From assembly GCA_964569015.1 (NCBI GenBank), contig CAZMSN010000001.1:31445-95444 (forward strand): a stretch of 64,000 bases of DNA, given 5' to 3'. Under the pieces are notes generated by a model that made no database searches, had not been told where the DNA came from, and saw only the letters and a list, made by a program, of their open reading frames with translations. Positions within the stretch are counted from its first letter, which is position 1, and the number at the start of each line of letters is the position of its first letter. Both the position numbers and the translations under genes were made by a program. Positions 16,877 to 26,067 of the stretch are shown piece by piece. This stretch comes from CAYQEC01 sp964569015. Lineage in GTDB: Bacteria; Actinomycetota; Acidimicrobiia; Spongiisociales; UBA5794.

Positions 16877-18082
16877 ATGATGGCGACCGAGATCACGATG
16901 GGCCCGGACGGGCTGCAGGTACCCGACGAGCCGATCATCCCATTCATCGAGGGCGACGGCATCGGCTCGGATATCTGGAAGGCCGCTCGGCGTGTGTTCG
17001 ATTCGGCGGTCGAGAAGGCCTACGGCGGCGCTCGCAGGGTGTCGTGGACCGAGGTCTTGGCCGGCCAGAGGTCGTACGATCGCACCGGACAGTGGCTTCC
17101 GGGCGAGACGGTGGATGCGTTCCGAACCCACCTCGTCGGTATCAAGGGCCCGCTGACGACGCCCGTGGGTGGCGGCATCCGCAGCCTCAACGTCGCCTTG
17201 CGCCAGATCCTCGATCTCTACGTGTGCCTGCGCCCGCTTCGCTGGTACCGCGGGGTCCCGTCCCCCGTCAAGCATCCGGAGCTGATCGACATGGTCGTCT
17301 TCCGGGAGAACACCGAGGATGTCTACGCCGGCATGGAGGTGGAGGCCGGGACCGATGGGGCGCTTGCGCTGCTCGATTTCCTCGACGAGCAGTTCGACTG
17401 GAAGATCCGGCCCGATACCGCGATTGGGATCAAGCCGGTGTCGAAGACCGGCTCGCAGCGCCTGGTCCGAGCTGCCATTCGGTATGCCATCGCCAACGGC
17501 CGCTCCTCGGTGACACTCGTGCACAAGGGCAACATCATGAAGTTCACCGAGGGCGCCTTCCGCGCCTGGGGCTACGAGCTGGTGAGAGAGGAGTTCTCGG
17601 ACGTCGCCGTGTCGTGGGAGGACTCGGGCGGCGAACCCGGCGACCGGCTCCTGGTGAAGGACGCCATCGCCGACGCCTTCTTCCAACAGATCCTGACCCG
17701 TCCCTCCGAGTACGACGTGATCGCCACGCTCAACCTCAACGGCGACTACATCTCCGATGCCGTCGCTGCCCAGATCGGCGGCATCGGCATCGCCCCCGGC
17801 GGGAACATCAACTACGACACCGGCCACGCCATCTTCGAGGCAACCCACGGCACCGCGCCGAAGTACGCCGGTCTGGACAAGGTCAATCCGGGGTCGCTCG
17901 TTCTCTCCGGTGCGATCATGTTCCGCTATCTGGGCTGGGGAGAGGCCGCCGACCTCATCGAGGCCGGTCTGCAAGCCACCATCGGCGACAAGGTCGTCAC
18001 CTATGACTTCGCCCGATTGATGGAGGGCGCCACCGAGGTGAAGACAAGCGAGTTCGCGCAGGCGTTGATCGACCGTATGTGA
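16877..18082 (+). CDS. icd: Isocitrate dehydrogenase (NADP+)
   Basis: Oxidatively decarboxylates isocitrate. The 401 residues resemble the homodimeric E. coli type: substrate loop GGGIRSLNVALRQILDLYVC, the RENTEDVYAGME segment, Lys in VTLVHKGNIMK, metal-binding Asp in NLNGDYISD, and the NADP region EATHGTAPKYAG. ATGATG gives two possible starts at 16877 and 16880; AAGGGGAG precedes both. It ends only ten bases before the convergent lipoprotein gene. Confidence 0.95.
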   Translation: MMATEITMGPDGLQVPDEPIIPFIEGDGIGSDIWKAARRVFDSAVEKAYGGARRVSWTEVLAGQRSYDRTGQWLPGETVDAFRTHLVGIKGPLTTPVGGGIRSLNVALRQILDLYVCLRPLRWYRGVPSPVKHPELIDMVVFRENTEDVYAGMEVEAGTDGALALLDFLDEQFDWKIRPDTAIGIKPVSKTGSQRLVRAAIRYAIANGRSSVTLVHKGNIMKFTEGAFRAWGYELVREEFSDVAVSWEDSGGEPGDRLLVKDAIADAFFQQILTRPSEYDVIATLNLNGDYISDAVAAQIGGIGIAPGGNINYDTGHAIFEATHGTAPKYAGLDKVNPGSLVLSGAIMFRYLGWGEAADLIEAGLQATIGDKVVTYDFARLMEGATEVKTSEFAQALIDRM

Positions 18083-18092
18083 GCGGGCGCCC

Positions 18093-19124
18093 TCACCATA
18101 GGGCGACGTAGATCAGGAGCACGTGCCCGGAGGGCTGGGCGCGCAGGTCCCACAGCTCGACCCAGTAGTCACGCCCACGTCCTCCTGCGTAGTGGCCGGC
18201 GATGTGATCGCCGTCCAGCTCGCCGAGCGACCCCGACAAGCCGCGTGACGCCAGCGCGTCCGTCACGTCTCGGGCGATGTCAACCAGGGCCTGATCTCCG
18301 GCGAGGGCGTAGTAGGCGGGCGCGACGTGATCGGATCCGATGGCGGCGACCGCGGCGGTGTCGTAGAGGGGGGCCTCGGAGCGGTGCTCGATAGCGCCTG
18401 CCGGAAGGTAGGGGCGGCCGGTCGCCAGCCCGTCGGCGTCAACACCGAGCCACTGCTCAGTCCATACGATCCGGGCGGAGGAGAAATCCTCGGCGCGTCC
18501 CAGCACCACTGCGGCGACGGTCTCGGCCATGTCCTCCTCGGGGGCGGTGAGCGCATAATCGGTTGTGCCTTGAGGATCGGGGAGCTGCCAGCCCTCCTCG
18601 GTGTGGACCCATCCGACGGCTTCTCCGAAGCTGCGAACGAGTGTCGAGTCGCGGATGAGTGATACCGAGTCTCCGTTCGCAGCGGCGATGTCGTTGTCGG
18701 TGAGCGCCGCGAATTGCGCCGTGTGGGTGAGTTCGTGGGCGATTATGGCTTCCAGCGCCATGCTGCCCGCTCGCGAGGAGAATGTGGCGTCGGTGAGGTA
18801 GATATCCGGTCCTCGTGCAAAAGCCTGCGTTCCCGGCTCTGCAGCCGGATCATCAGGGATGCGGTAGACGGTGCGCAGTCCGGCCTTGGCCCACAGCGCC
18901 TCGGGAATCTGTTCGAGGGCGTCCGCCAGCCGCTCCATCTCGTTGGCGTCGGAGGACGTGTCGACTCCCAGCACATCGATGCCCGACACCGTCCTGCGCC
19001 AATCGGCCGGTCCCGGTGTCTGCACCTCCACCGGTGAATCGGTGGCCGAGTCGGGGGTACCCAGCGTGCACGCCGTCGTGAATACGGCGGCCGCCAGCGC
19101 CAGCCCGAAGAGACGTCGCGGCAT
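18093..19124 (-). CDS. Secreted lipoprotein with HExxH metalloprotease motif
   Basis: 343 residues. A signal sequence ends in the lipobox TTAC at about residue 19, followed by a Thr/Ser/Pro-rich linker, so the protein is anchored outside the membrane. LEAIIAHELTHTAQF is a classic HExxH zinc motif with a hydrophobic context typical of gluzincins. EDMAETVAAV, about 60 residues later, offers a third ligand Glu. No named family is recognised. It is transcribed toward icd. Confidence 0.7.
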   Translation of the reverse strand: MPRRLFGLALAAAVFTTACTLGTPDSATDSPVEVQTPGPADWRRTVSGIDVLGVDTSSDANEMERLADALEQIPEALWAKAGLRTVYRIPDDPAAEPGTQAFARGPDIYLTDATFSSRAGSMALEAIIAHELTHTAQFAALTDNDIAAANGDSVSLIRDSTLVRSFGEAVGWVHTEEGWQLPDPQGTTDYALTAPEEDMAETVAAVVLGRAEDFSSARIVWTEQWLGVDADGLATGRPYLPAGAIEHRSEAPLYDTAAVAAIGSDHVAPAYYALAGDQALVDIARDVTDALASRGLSGSLGELDGDHIAGHYAGGRGRDYWVELWDLRAQPSGHVLLIYVALW

Positions 19125-19283
19125 CGACCCATTGTCCCAGACCCGGGATCGATCGCGGCGAGATTCCGGTTCCGTCCCGATTCGCCCTGAACATCGCCAA
19201 CGTCACTGGACGGGGCACTAGGGTTGTAGGCCGCTGTAACCCCACGTGTTCGCTCGGTTTCTCTCGACACAGGAGCGCCAGGA

Positions 19284-20219
19284 ATGAGCAAGATCACCGT
19301 GGTCGGTGCGGGCAACTACGGTTCGGCCACCGCCCGACGTATTTCCGAGATGGGCTCTGTCGACGAGGTCGTGCTGATCGACATAGTCGAAGGACGGCCA
19401 CAGGGTCTCGCCCTCGACCTGAATCAGTCCCGCCCGATGGTGCGCTTCCGCACGAGAGTGATCGGGTCCAATGACTACGACGACACCGCCGACAGCGAGG
19501 TCGTCGTCATCACCGCCGGTCTTCCTCGCAAACCGGGCATGTCCCGCATGGACCTTCTCGAGGTCAACGCCAAGATCGTCAAGGGCGTCACCAAGGAGAT
19601 CGTCGAGCGCTCCCCCGATGCCGTGCTCATCGTGGTGACCAATCCGCTCGATCAGATGACGACCCTGGCGGCAGAGGTCTCCGGCTTTCCCCGCACCCGG
19701 GTCATGGGCCAGGCAGGAGTGCTCGACAGCGCCCGCTTCGCCCACTTCATCGCCGAGCACACCGACACCGACGTGCTGGACGTCCATGCCGTCACGCTGG
19801 GAAGCCACGGCGACACGATGGTTCCCGCCCCGTCGCTGTGCCGGGTGGGGAGCATCCCGCTCGTGGAGCTCGTTGACGCTGCTACCGTCGACGAGCTGGT
19901 CGCGCACACCCGCAACGCCGGCGCCGAGATCGTCGGTCTCCTCAAGACCGGCAGTGCCTACTTCGCGCCGTCGGCGGCCGCCGCCGCCATGGCGGAAGCG
20001 GTTGTGGAGGACACCCGAACCGAGATGCCGGTGTGCGCCTGGCTGACGGGGGAGTACGGCATCAACGACGTCTACGTAGGTGTCATCGCCCGTCTGGGTG
20101 CCGGCGGGGTCCAAGAGGTTCTCGAACTCGGCCTCACGATCGAGGAGCTCCATGCGTTGCGCACGGCGGCCGAAGCCGTCCGCGCCAAGGTCGCCGATCT
20201 CGAGCTGATCGAGTACTGA
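19284..20219 (+). CDS. mdh: Malate dehydrogenase
   Basis: NAD-dependent malate/oxaloacetate interconversion, 311 residues, LDH-like branch. NAD-binding is KITVVGAGNYGSATA with the acidic strand end VLIDIVEG. The substrate-specificity loop is PRKPGMSRMDLL, where Arg at the usual Gln/Arg position favours malate. Substrate Arg lies in TNPLDQMTTL...RTRVMGQ, and catalytic His in LGSHGDTMVP. It starts at ATG 19284 after CAGGAG. Confidence 0.93.
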   Translation: MSKITVVGAGNYGSATARRISEMGSVDEVVLIDIVEGRPQGLALDLNQSRPMVRFRTRVIGSNDYDDTADSEVVVITAGLPRKPGMSRMDLLEVNAKIVKGVTKEIVERSPDAVLIVVTNPLDQMTTLAAEVSGFPRTRVMGQAGVLDSARFAHFIAEHTDTDVLDVHAVTLGSHGDTMVPAPSLCRVGSIPLVELVDAATVDELVAHTRNAGAEIVGLLKTGSAYFAPSAAAAAMAEAVVEDTRTEMPVCAWLTGEYGINDVYVGVIARLGAGGVQEVLELGLTIEELHALRTAAEAVRAKVADLELIEY

Positions 20220-20256
20220 GGGGGAGGCCCCCCGGATCTTCGGGAGAGCCGATCGT

Positions 20257-20640
20257 TCAGACGGCGACGTCCATACCCGAAAGGGCTTCCGTCCATTTGT
20301 TGATGACGCCCTGATTCATCATCAGGGTCGCCATGTCGCCCTCCACCTTGATCTTGCCCGTCATGAACGCCGTCTGCGTGTTCAGTTCACCCTTCGACAG
20401 GCTCGCGGCGGTGTCGTAGCTGCTGGTGATGCTGGCGTCGGCCCGGTCGAGCTGTCCGAGTGCCATGGTGGCGCTGCCGTCGGCGATCCTGAGGTAGTAC
20501 GAGATGTCCCCGTTGTCTCGGGCGACCATGAACTGGAGGCCGAGGCCGACTTCGCTGATGGCCTTGGAGAAATCCTCGTTGCCGGCGAGGCGCTCGGTCG
20601 CCTCCCGCATGTAGTCGTCGCTGAGGAACTGCACGGCCAA
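20257..20640 (-). CDS. SCP2 sterol-binding-like protein
   Basis: 127 residues that look like a single SCP2 domain: a segment with MVARDNGDISYYLRIADGSA and the later helix-strand region TAFMTGKIKVEGDMATLM, both typical of that lipid-binding fold. It has no signal or membrane segment, so it is a cytoplasmic carrier of unknown ligand. It is separated by 100 bases from sdhB, also on the - strand. Confidence 0.75.
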   Translation of the reverse strand: MAVQFLSDDYMREATERLAGNEDFSKAISEVGLGLQFMVARDNGDISYYLRIADGSATMALGQLDRADASITSSYDTAASLSKGELNTQTAFMTGKIKVEGDMATLMMNQGVINKWTEALSGMDVAV

Positions 20641-20740
20641 GGTTGGTCCTTCCGCTGCTGCGTCACCCGGGAGGTGGACTCAGCGCCAGCATAGTGACGC
20701 TCCCCGAATCTGAACGATCGATCGAGCTGCCGTCGCGGCT

Positions 20741-21505
20741 CTATCGCTGTCCCGCCCGGCGGCGGTCCTTGAACATGGCGGCGACGTAGTCACGGTTCAT
20801 GAACGCGATGTAGTCGATGCTGATGGACTTGGGGCACGCTTTCTCGCACTCGCCGTGGTTGGTGCAGGATCCGAAGTAGTCCTCCATCGTGTCCACCATC
20901 GAAACGACTCGAGAGTATCGCTCGGGCTGGCCCTGGGGGAGAAGGTTGAGGTGGGCGAGTTTGGCGGCCGTGAAGAGCTGGGCGGCGCTGTTGGGGCACG
21001 CCGCCACGCAGGCGGCACACCCGATGCAGGATGCGGCGTCGATCGACGCTTCCGCTGCCTCGACGGGGACGAGGGTCAAATTGGCCTCCGGTGCGCTCCC
21101 GATCGGGGCTGTGATGTATCCGCCCGCCTCGATGATGCAGTCGAGAGCGCCGCGATCGACGATCAGGTCGCGCACGATCGGCAGCGCGGCCGCACGCCAC
21201 GGCTCGATCACGATCGTGTCGCCGTCGTCGAACTTCCTCATGTGAAGCTGGCAAGTGGCGGTGCCTTGCTGCGGCCCATGGGCGTGGCCGTTGATCATCA
21301 CGCCGCACATGCCGCAGATGCCCTCACGACAGTCGTGGTCGAAGGCGATCGGCTCTTCGCCCTGTTCGACGAGGCTCTCGTTCACCTGGTCGAGCATCTC
21401 GAGGAACGAGGCATCGCGGCTGATTCCCTTGGCCACATACTCCCGGAAGGCACCGGGCTGGTTCGGTCCGGCCTGGCGCCAGACGCGCAACGTGAAATCC
21501 ATCAC
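20741..21505 (-). CDS. sdhB: Succinate dehydrogenase iron-sulfur subunit
   Basis: 254 residues. The N-terminal plant-type ferredoxin domain has 2Fe-2S cysteines in CREGICGMCG and TATCQLH; the C-terminal part has CIGCAACVAACPNSA and CTNHGECEKACPKS for the 4Fe-4S and 3Fe-4S clusters. The long insertion between domains matches the SdhB of B-type complexes with one cytochrome b subunit. GTG 21505 or ATG 21502 may be the start; both follow GAGGAG and overlap the sdhA stop. Confidence 0.95.
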   Translation of the reverse strand: MMDFTLRVWRQAGPNQPGAFREYVAKGISRDASFLEMLDQVNESLVEQGEEPIAFDHDCREGICGMCGVMINGHAHGPQQGTATCQLHMRKFDDGDTIVIEPWRAAALPIVRDLIVDRGALDCIIEAGGYITAPIGSAPEANLTLVPVEAAEASIDAASCIGCAACVAACPNSAAQLFTAAKLAHLNLLPQGQPERYSRVVSMVDTMEDYFGSCTNHGECEKACPKSISIDYIAFMNRDYVAAMFKDRRRAGQR

Positions 21506-23424
21506 TTGTAGCTCCTCTGCTCCAGCTCGACAGAGTCGAACCGCAGGGGCTCCTTGTGACGGATCGGCTCTGCATCAGGGCCCCGCCACTCCCACGCCGA
21601 CACGTGGAGCTGGCTGACGTCATCGCGCTGGGCCTCGCCGTCCTCGGTCTGATGCTCGATCCGGAAATGCCCGCCGCACGATTCCTCCCGATCGAGGGCG
21701 TCGCGGCACACCAGCGCCGCCAGCTCGAGAAAATCGGCGACCCGTCCTGCCTTTTCCAGCGATTGATTGAGGGTGTCGGCATCGCCGAGGACGCGCACGT
21801 TGTTCCAGAACTCCTCGCGGAGGATCGGAATCCGGCCGAGCGCGTCCTCGAGGCCGCTGCGGCTGCGTGCCATGCCGCAGTACTTGATCATGACCTTGCC
21901 GATTTCCCGGTGGAACCAGTCGACGGTGCGTTCACCATTCACCGCCAGTATCCGGCTCACCTGCTCTTCGACGGCACGCTCGGCCTCCAAGAATTCCGGG
22001 TGGTCGGTGGGGACGGGAGCAGAGTCGAGCCAATCGGCGAGGTAGTCACCGATGGTGGAGGGCAACACGAAGTAGCCGTCTGCCAGTCCCTGCATCAACG
22101 CGCTCGCTCCGAGGCGATTGGCCCCGTGGTCGGAGAAGTTGGCTTCGCCGATGGCGAAGAGGCCGGTGATGGTCGTCATCAGGTTGTAGTCGACCCACAG
22201 GCCACCCATCGTGTAGTGGGGGGCCGGGTAGATGCGCATCGGGACCCAGTAGGGGTCCTCGTCGGTGATGCGCTCGTACATCTCGAACAGGTTGCCGTAG
22301 CGGTGTTCGATGGTGGACCGCCCGAGGCGGTCGATGGCGTCGGCGAAATCCAGGTAGACGCCGTTGCGGAGTGGCCCGACGCCACGGCGCTGGTCGATGA
22401 TGCGCATGGCGGCCCGGGAGGCGACGTCCCGCGGCACCAAGTTGCCGAAAGCCGGGTACTGGCGTTCCAGGTAGTAGTCCCGCTCCGACTCGGGGATCTC
22501 ATCGGGGGGTCGGGTGTCGGCGGCGTCGAGTGGCACCCAGATGCGCCCGTCGTTGCGGAGAGACTCGGACATCAGCGTCAGTTTCGCTTGGTACTCGTCA
22601 CTGGCGGGGATGGCCGTCGGGTGGATCTGGGTGTAGCAGGGATTGGCGAAGAGGGCTCCCCTGCGATGGGCTCGCCAAATGCCGGTGGCGTTGCACGCCA
22701 TGGCATTGGTGGAGAGGAAGAACACGTTGCTGTAGCCACCCGTTGCCAGCACTACGGCATGTGCCGAATGGGAGGTGACCTCACCGGTGACCAGATCACG
22801 GACCACGATCCCGACAGCGCGTCCCTCGTGGACCACGACGTCGAGCATCTCGGTGCGCTTGTGCAGCTCAACTGTGCCGAGGTGGACCTGACGGGCGAGG
22901 GCTTGGTAGGCGCCGAGCAGGAGCTGCTGGCCCGTCTGGCCGCGGGCGTAGAACGTGCGCGACACCTGGGCGCCGCCGAAGGAGCGGTTGTCGAGGGTGC
23001 CGCCGTACTCGCGGGCAAAGGGCACACCCTGGGCCACACATTGGTCGATGATCTCGTTGGAGACCTGCGCCAGCCGGTAGACGTTCGCCTCGCGGGAGCG
23101 AAAGTCGCCGCCCTTCACCGTGTCGTGGAACAGCCGGAGGATGCTGTCGCCGTCGTTCGGGTAGTTCTTGGCGGCGTTGATGCCGCCTTGGGCTGCGATG
23201 CTGTGGGCCCGCCGGGGCGAGTCGTGGTAGGTGAATGCCTTGACGTGGTAGCCCAGCTCACCGAGCGTGGCGGCGGCCGAGGCACCGGCGAGCCCGGTGC
23301 CGACGACGATGATCTCGAACCTGCGCTTGTTGGCCGGGCTGATGGGCCGGATGTCGGAGCGGTGCGCGTCCCACTTGCCCTCGATCGGGCCTGCCGGGAT
23401 CTTGGCGTCGAGTGTGATGCTCAC
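21502..23424 (-). CDS. sdhA: Succinate dehydrogenase flavoprotein subunit
   Basis: 640 residues. FAD-binding is IVVGTGLAGASAAATLGELG, and the covalent FAD His lies in RRAHSIAAQGGINA. The capping and active-site region includes HPTAIP and HYTMGGLWVDYN, and NRLGASALMQGLADG is the conserved end of the FAD domain. The length and the sdhC-A-B order fit the actinobacterial/Bacteroidetes-like single-anchor succinate:menaquinone oxidoreductase. Confidence 0.95.
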   Translation of the reverse strand: MSITLDAKIPAGPIEGKWDAHRSDIRPISPANKRRFEIIVVGTGLAGASAAATLGELGYHVKAFTYHDSPRRAHSIAAQGGINAAKNYPNDGDSILRLFHDTVKGGDFRSREANVYRLAQVSNEIIDQCVAQGVPFAREYGGTLDNRSFGGAQVSRTFYARGQTGQQLLLGAYQALARQVHLGTVELHKRTEMLDVVVHEGRAVGIVVRDLVTGEVTSHSAHAVVLATGGYSNVFFLSTNAMACNATGIWRAHRRGALFANPCYTQIHPTAIPASDEYQAKLTLMSESLRNDGRIWVPLDAADTRPPDEIPESERDYYLERQYPAFGNLVPRDVASRAAMRIIDQRRGVGPLRNGVYLDFADAIDRLGRSTIEHRYGNLFEMYERITDEDPYWVPMRIYPAPHYTMGGLWVDYNLMTTITGLFAIGEANFSDHGANRLGASALMQGLADGYFVLPSTIGDYLADWLDSAPVPTDHPEFLEAERAVEEQVSRILAVNGERTVDWFHREIGKVMIKYCGMARSRSGLEDALGRIPILREEFWNNVRVLGDADTLNQSLEKAGRVADFLELAALVCRDALDREESCGGHFRIEHQTEDGEAQRDDVSQLHVSAWEWRGPDAEPIRHKEPLRFDSVELEQRSYK

Positions 23425-23446
23425 CTTCTGGTCATCCTCTCCGGGC

Positions 23447-24175
23447 CTAGGCGATGATGCCGAGCTGGACCGCGATCGGGAAGCTGAGATTCCCGACCAG
23501 AATCACCCCAGCGACCCCGACTGCAAGGTAGCGCCGCCATTTGTTGAATCGCAGGTTGTTGATTCCGATGCTCTGAAACAGGCTCCACGCCCCGTGGTAG
23601 ATGTGCGGGACGAGGGCGAGGTTGGCGACGATGTACAGCGCTGCCACCGGGATCCGTTCGAAGCTGGCGATCATGTTGGAGTACGGGTCGCCGCGCGAGA
23701 AGTCGGGATTGGTGGTGCCCCAGGTCAGATCGGCGAGGTGGAACACCAGGAACAGCAGCACGATGGTCCCGCTCCACCGCATCGTGCGTGAGGCGTAGTC
23801 GGCAGCCAGGTAGTCGCGCTTCGACCGGTAGCGCTCGGCGCCCCGTGCCTTGGCGTTGCGGTAGGTGAGGTAGTAGGCGGAGTAGATGTGGACGGCGAAG
23901 GCGGTGGCGAGCACGATTCGCAGGATCCACAGCACGTGGGTGCGCGGGGCGAGGTGGCCGCCGAGGTCTCGCAGTGCCTCCCCGTACTCGTTGATGCTCT
24001 CTGGTCCGAGGTAGACCTTCATGTTGCCGAGCATGTGGACGAGGACGTAGCCGAGCAGCACGATGCCGCTGACCGCCATGGCCCATTTCTTGCCGATGTA
24101 GGACTGGAAGAACGTGAGTGGCCAGGGGAGCGTACGCCGGCTCCGGGTGTCGCCCTTCTGTTTGGTCACGGTCAC
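23447..24175 (-). CDS. sdhC: Succinate dehydrogenase cytochrome b subunit
   Basis: 242 residues with five hydrophobic segments. Histidines in predicted helices (YVLVHMLGNMKVYLG, TAFAVHIYSAYYL, LVFHLADLTW, VPHIYHGAWSL) can ligate two hemes b, as in the B-type anchor fused from SdhC and SdhD. It is the first gene of the - strand operon sdhCAB. The start GTG 24175 follows AAGGGA; a GTG two codons later is also possible. Confidence 0.9.
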   Translation of the reverse strand: MTVTKQKGDTRSRRTLPWPLTFFQSYIGKKWAMAVSGIVLLGYVLVHMLGNMKVYLGPESINEYGEALRDLGGHLAPRTHVLWILRIVLATAFAVHIYSAYYLTYRNAKARGAERYRSKRDYLAADYASRTMRWSGTIVLLFLVFHLADLTWGTTNPDFSRGDPYSNMIASFERIPVAALYIVANLALVPHIYHGAWSLFQSIGINNLRFNKWRRYLAVGVAGVILVGNLSFPIAVQLGIIA

Positions 24176-24404
24176 CGCGTTCCCTTCTTCTCAGCGGCGC
24201 GGCGGGCCATTATGCCGGAAGCCTACGCCGGGGGAGTGTCGCGAGACGAGGGCACTGGGGGAAGCCGGGCAGTGCGCTGCCGGGGCGGTGCGCCCGTCTC
24301 GGCGGCGTTCGCGAGCCGGACGCAACCCGTCGCGGGTGGTGCCTCATCCTCGCCGAACCGATCGCGTGCCGTCGAGAACACAAGTAGCGCAGGGGCTTTC
24401 TGGG

Positions 24405-24448
24405 TTGACAGCCGCGCGCAGCCTTGGTTGAATTACAAGAGCGTAATT
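24405..24448 (+). promoter_or_regulatory. whiB promoter with overlapping inverted repeat
   Basis: TTGACA (24405-24410), a 17-base spacer and TTGAAT (24428-24433) form a good housekeeping promoter. An inverted repeat AATTAC (24431-24436) / GTAATT (24443-24448) overlaps the -10 box and start region, a typical repressor position. This AT-rich patch stands out in the GC-rich flank. Confidence 0.6.
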
Positions 24449-24469
24449 ACAACCGTGTAGGAGATCGGC

Positions 24470-24751
24470 GTGTTCTCTCAGCTTCTCGAGGCATTGGGCA
24501 GCGAGGAACTGGCCTGGCAGGATCTCGCAAACTGCCGTGGCGCCAACCCGGATCTGTTCTTTCCGGAGCGAGGTGCCTCCACTCGAACCGCTAAATCCAT
24601 CTGCCGGGAGTGCTCGGTCCGCGATGCCTGCCTCGAATTCGCTATCACGAGTAGCGAGAAATTCGGGATCTGGGGAGGCATGTCGGAACGAGAGCGCCGG
24701 CGGATTCGTCGCCAGCGTGCCCTCGCCGGCGAGCAGCGCAAGGCTTCCTGA
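24470..24751 (+). CDS. WhiB-family iron-sulfur transcription regulator
   Basis: 93 residues with the four cluster cysteines C22, C45, C48 and C54 (C-x22-C-x2-C-x5-C), the FGIWGGMSERERR turn and a basic C-terminal tail for DNA or sigma-factor contacts. WhiB proteins bind a 4Fe-4S cluster and the principal sigma factor. The GTG start follows AGGAG. It is monocistronic and has its own promoter. The subtype is not clear from sequence. Confidence 0.93.
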   Translation: MFSQLLEALGSEELAWQDLANCRGANPDLFFPERGASTRTAKSICRECSVRDACLEFAITSSEKFGIWGGMSERERRRIRRQRALAGEQRKAS

Positions 24752-24841
24752 CCGAAGCCGTGCCTGGGTTCGGCAGCATCTCGTCAGCTTCGTTGTGCAT
24801 CCCGTACAATCGTGAGAGATGGCACGAGAGGAGCCGATCGC

Positions 24842-25765
24842 ATGATTCCGGGCCTAGCCATCCTTCTCGCGATTGCCCTGATCGCTCTGGTCGTGTTCGC
24901 GGCGCGTCACAGCGCCGAACAACAGCCGCCGGATGCCGAGGCCGGCCTGCCGGCGGCGCCGTTGGGGCTGTACGTTCCCGCCGCTGAGTTCCATGTCGAA
25001 TCGGGAGAAGCCCGCGTCTACTTCGATGTTCCCCTGCCGGCCGGAGCCCCGGATCCGGTGCTACGTGACCTCCTGATCTACCAAGCGGTGGAGGTGGTGC
25101 GCCGCAAGCGCTTTGCTCACTTCCCGCTGGAGGGCATCGACACCGTCCGGGCCTACGGCACCCGGGCTGGCGGGCCGGCCGAGGCCGGATCGGTGATCCT
25201 GGACGAGCCGGACATCCTGCCCGCGGTCCCGGCCCCCGATCTGGTGCCACACGCCGCCACAGCCGGATACGATCCCCTAGCTCAGATTGCGGAGGAGGAT
25301 CTGGTACGCGCTCCCGGCCTCGCAGGCGATCTCGAGGGAGACACCTTGGCACCGATCTGCGAGGAGGTCCGGCTCACCAAGGCTCTGGACGCCGGCCTGC
25401 GGGCCCAGGGCATCGATCCACGCCTCATGTCCGCCACCGACCTCACGTTGGGCCTGCTCCGGATCGCCGGGTACTCCATCGTCCCGGGAGAGGGCTCCGG
25501 CACCTTTCTGGCAACCCGCGGGGGGAAGCGCACCTACCTGCTCGTCGTCGATCATCACCCCGAGGAGCACCCCGAGCTGTCGGAGCGGGCCATCAAGGAG
25601 TTCGCCGCCGCTTTCGCGACGATGCAGGGCGTGGATCATGGCTTGCTCATCACCGACAAGCACGGGCCGTATCTCATCTACGACCAGGAGCGGCGCGAGC
25701 CGCGCTGCCGCTACATCACACGAGAGCGCCTGCAGGCCTTCGTCGACTCGGTGGCCGTGAGCTGA
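24842..25765 (+). CDS. Membrane-anchored protein of unknown function
   Basis: 307 residues. The N-terminal helix (PGLAILLAIALIALVVFAA) anchors it, followed by about 280 soluble residues. The last 90 residues (RTYLLVVDHHPEEHPELSER..., then GVDHGLLITDKHGPYLIYD) have the alternating strand/helix pattern of restriction-endonuclease-like folds, but the expected catalytic Lys is not evident, so nuclease activity is not claimed. The ATG at 24842 is chosen because AGGAG lies eight bases before it; a TACAAT -10-like box is at 24805-24810. Confidence 0.55.
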   Translation: MIPGLAILLAIALIALVVFAARHSAEQQPPDAEAGLPAAPLGLYVPAAEFHVESGEARVYFDVPLPAGAPDPVLRDLLIYQAVEVVRRKRFAHFPLEGIDTVRAYGTRAGGPAEAGSVILDEPDILPAVPAPDLVPHAATAGYDPLAQIAEEDLVRAPGLAGDLEGDTLAPICEEVRLTKALDAGLRAQGIDPRLMSATDLTLGLLRIAGYSIVPGEGSGTFLATRGGKRTYLLVVDHHPEEHPELSERAIKEFAAAFATMQGVDHGLLITDKHGPYLIYDQERREPRCRYITRERLQAFVDSVAVS

Positions 25766-25833
25766 CAGCCTGCGGTCCGGCGAGGATCGGACCTCCGGCC
25801 CGTTACACTCCCATGCGATCAAAGGAGTTCCGC

Positions 25834-26010
25834 GTGTTCAGACAGATCGGTGGATGGGAGATCGTCATCATCCTGGTCATCGTCCTACTGCTCTTCGGTG
25901 CCCGGAAGCTCCCCGGTCTCGCCCGGTCGCTCGGGGCGTCCGCCAAGGAGTTCCGCAAGGGACTCGAAGAAGGCATCGACGACGAGGACGATTCCCCCAC
26001 CGAGACCTGA
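25834..26010 (+). CDS. tatA: Sec-independent protein translocase TatA/E
   Basis: 58 residues. A short N-terminal transmembrane helix (GWEIVIILVIVLLLFGARKL), the FGARKLPGLARSLG hinge and amphipathic helix, and an acidic tail give the TatA layout. GTG 25834 is preferred over ATG 25813 because AAAGGAG (25820-25826) lies seven bases before it, and a TACACT -10-like box (25804-25809) would put the RNA start inside the longer version. No tatC is in the window. Confidence 0.9.
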   Translation: MFRQIGGWEIVIILVIVLLLFGARKLPGLARSLGASAKEFRKGLEEGIDDEDDSPTET

Positions 26011-26067
26011 GCCGAGCGGGAACCGTCCGCCGCCCTGATACGTTGACCGTGAGGAGTCGGGGGAGGC

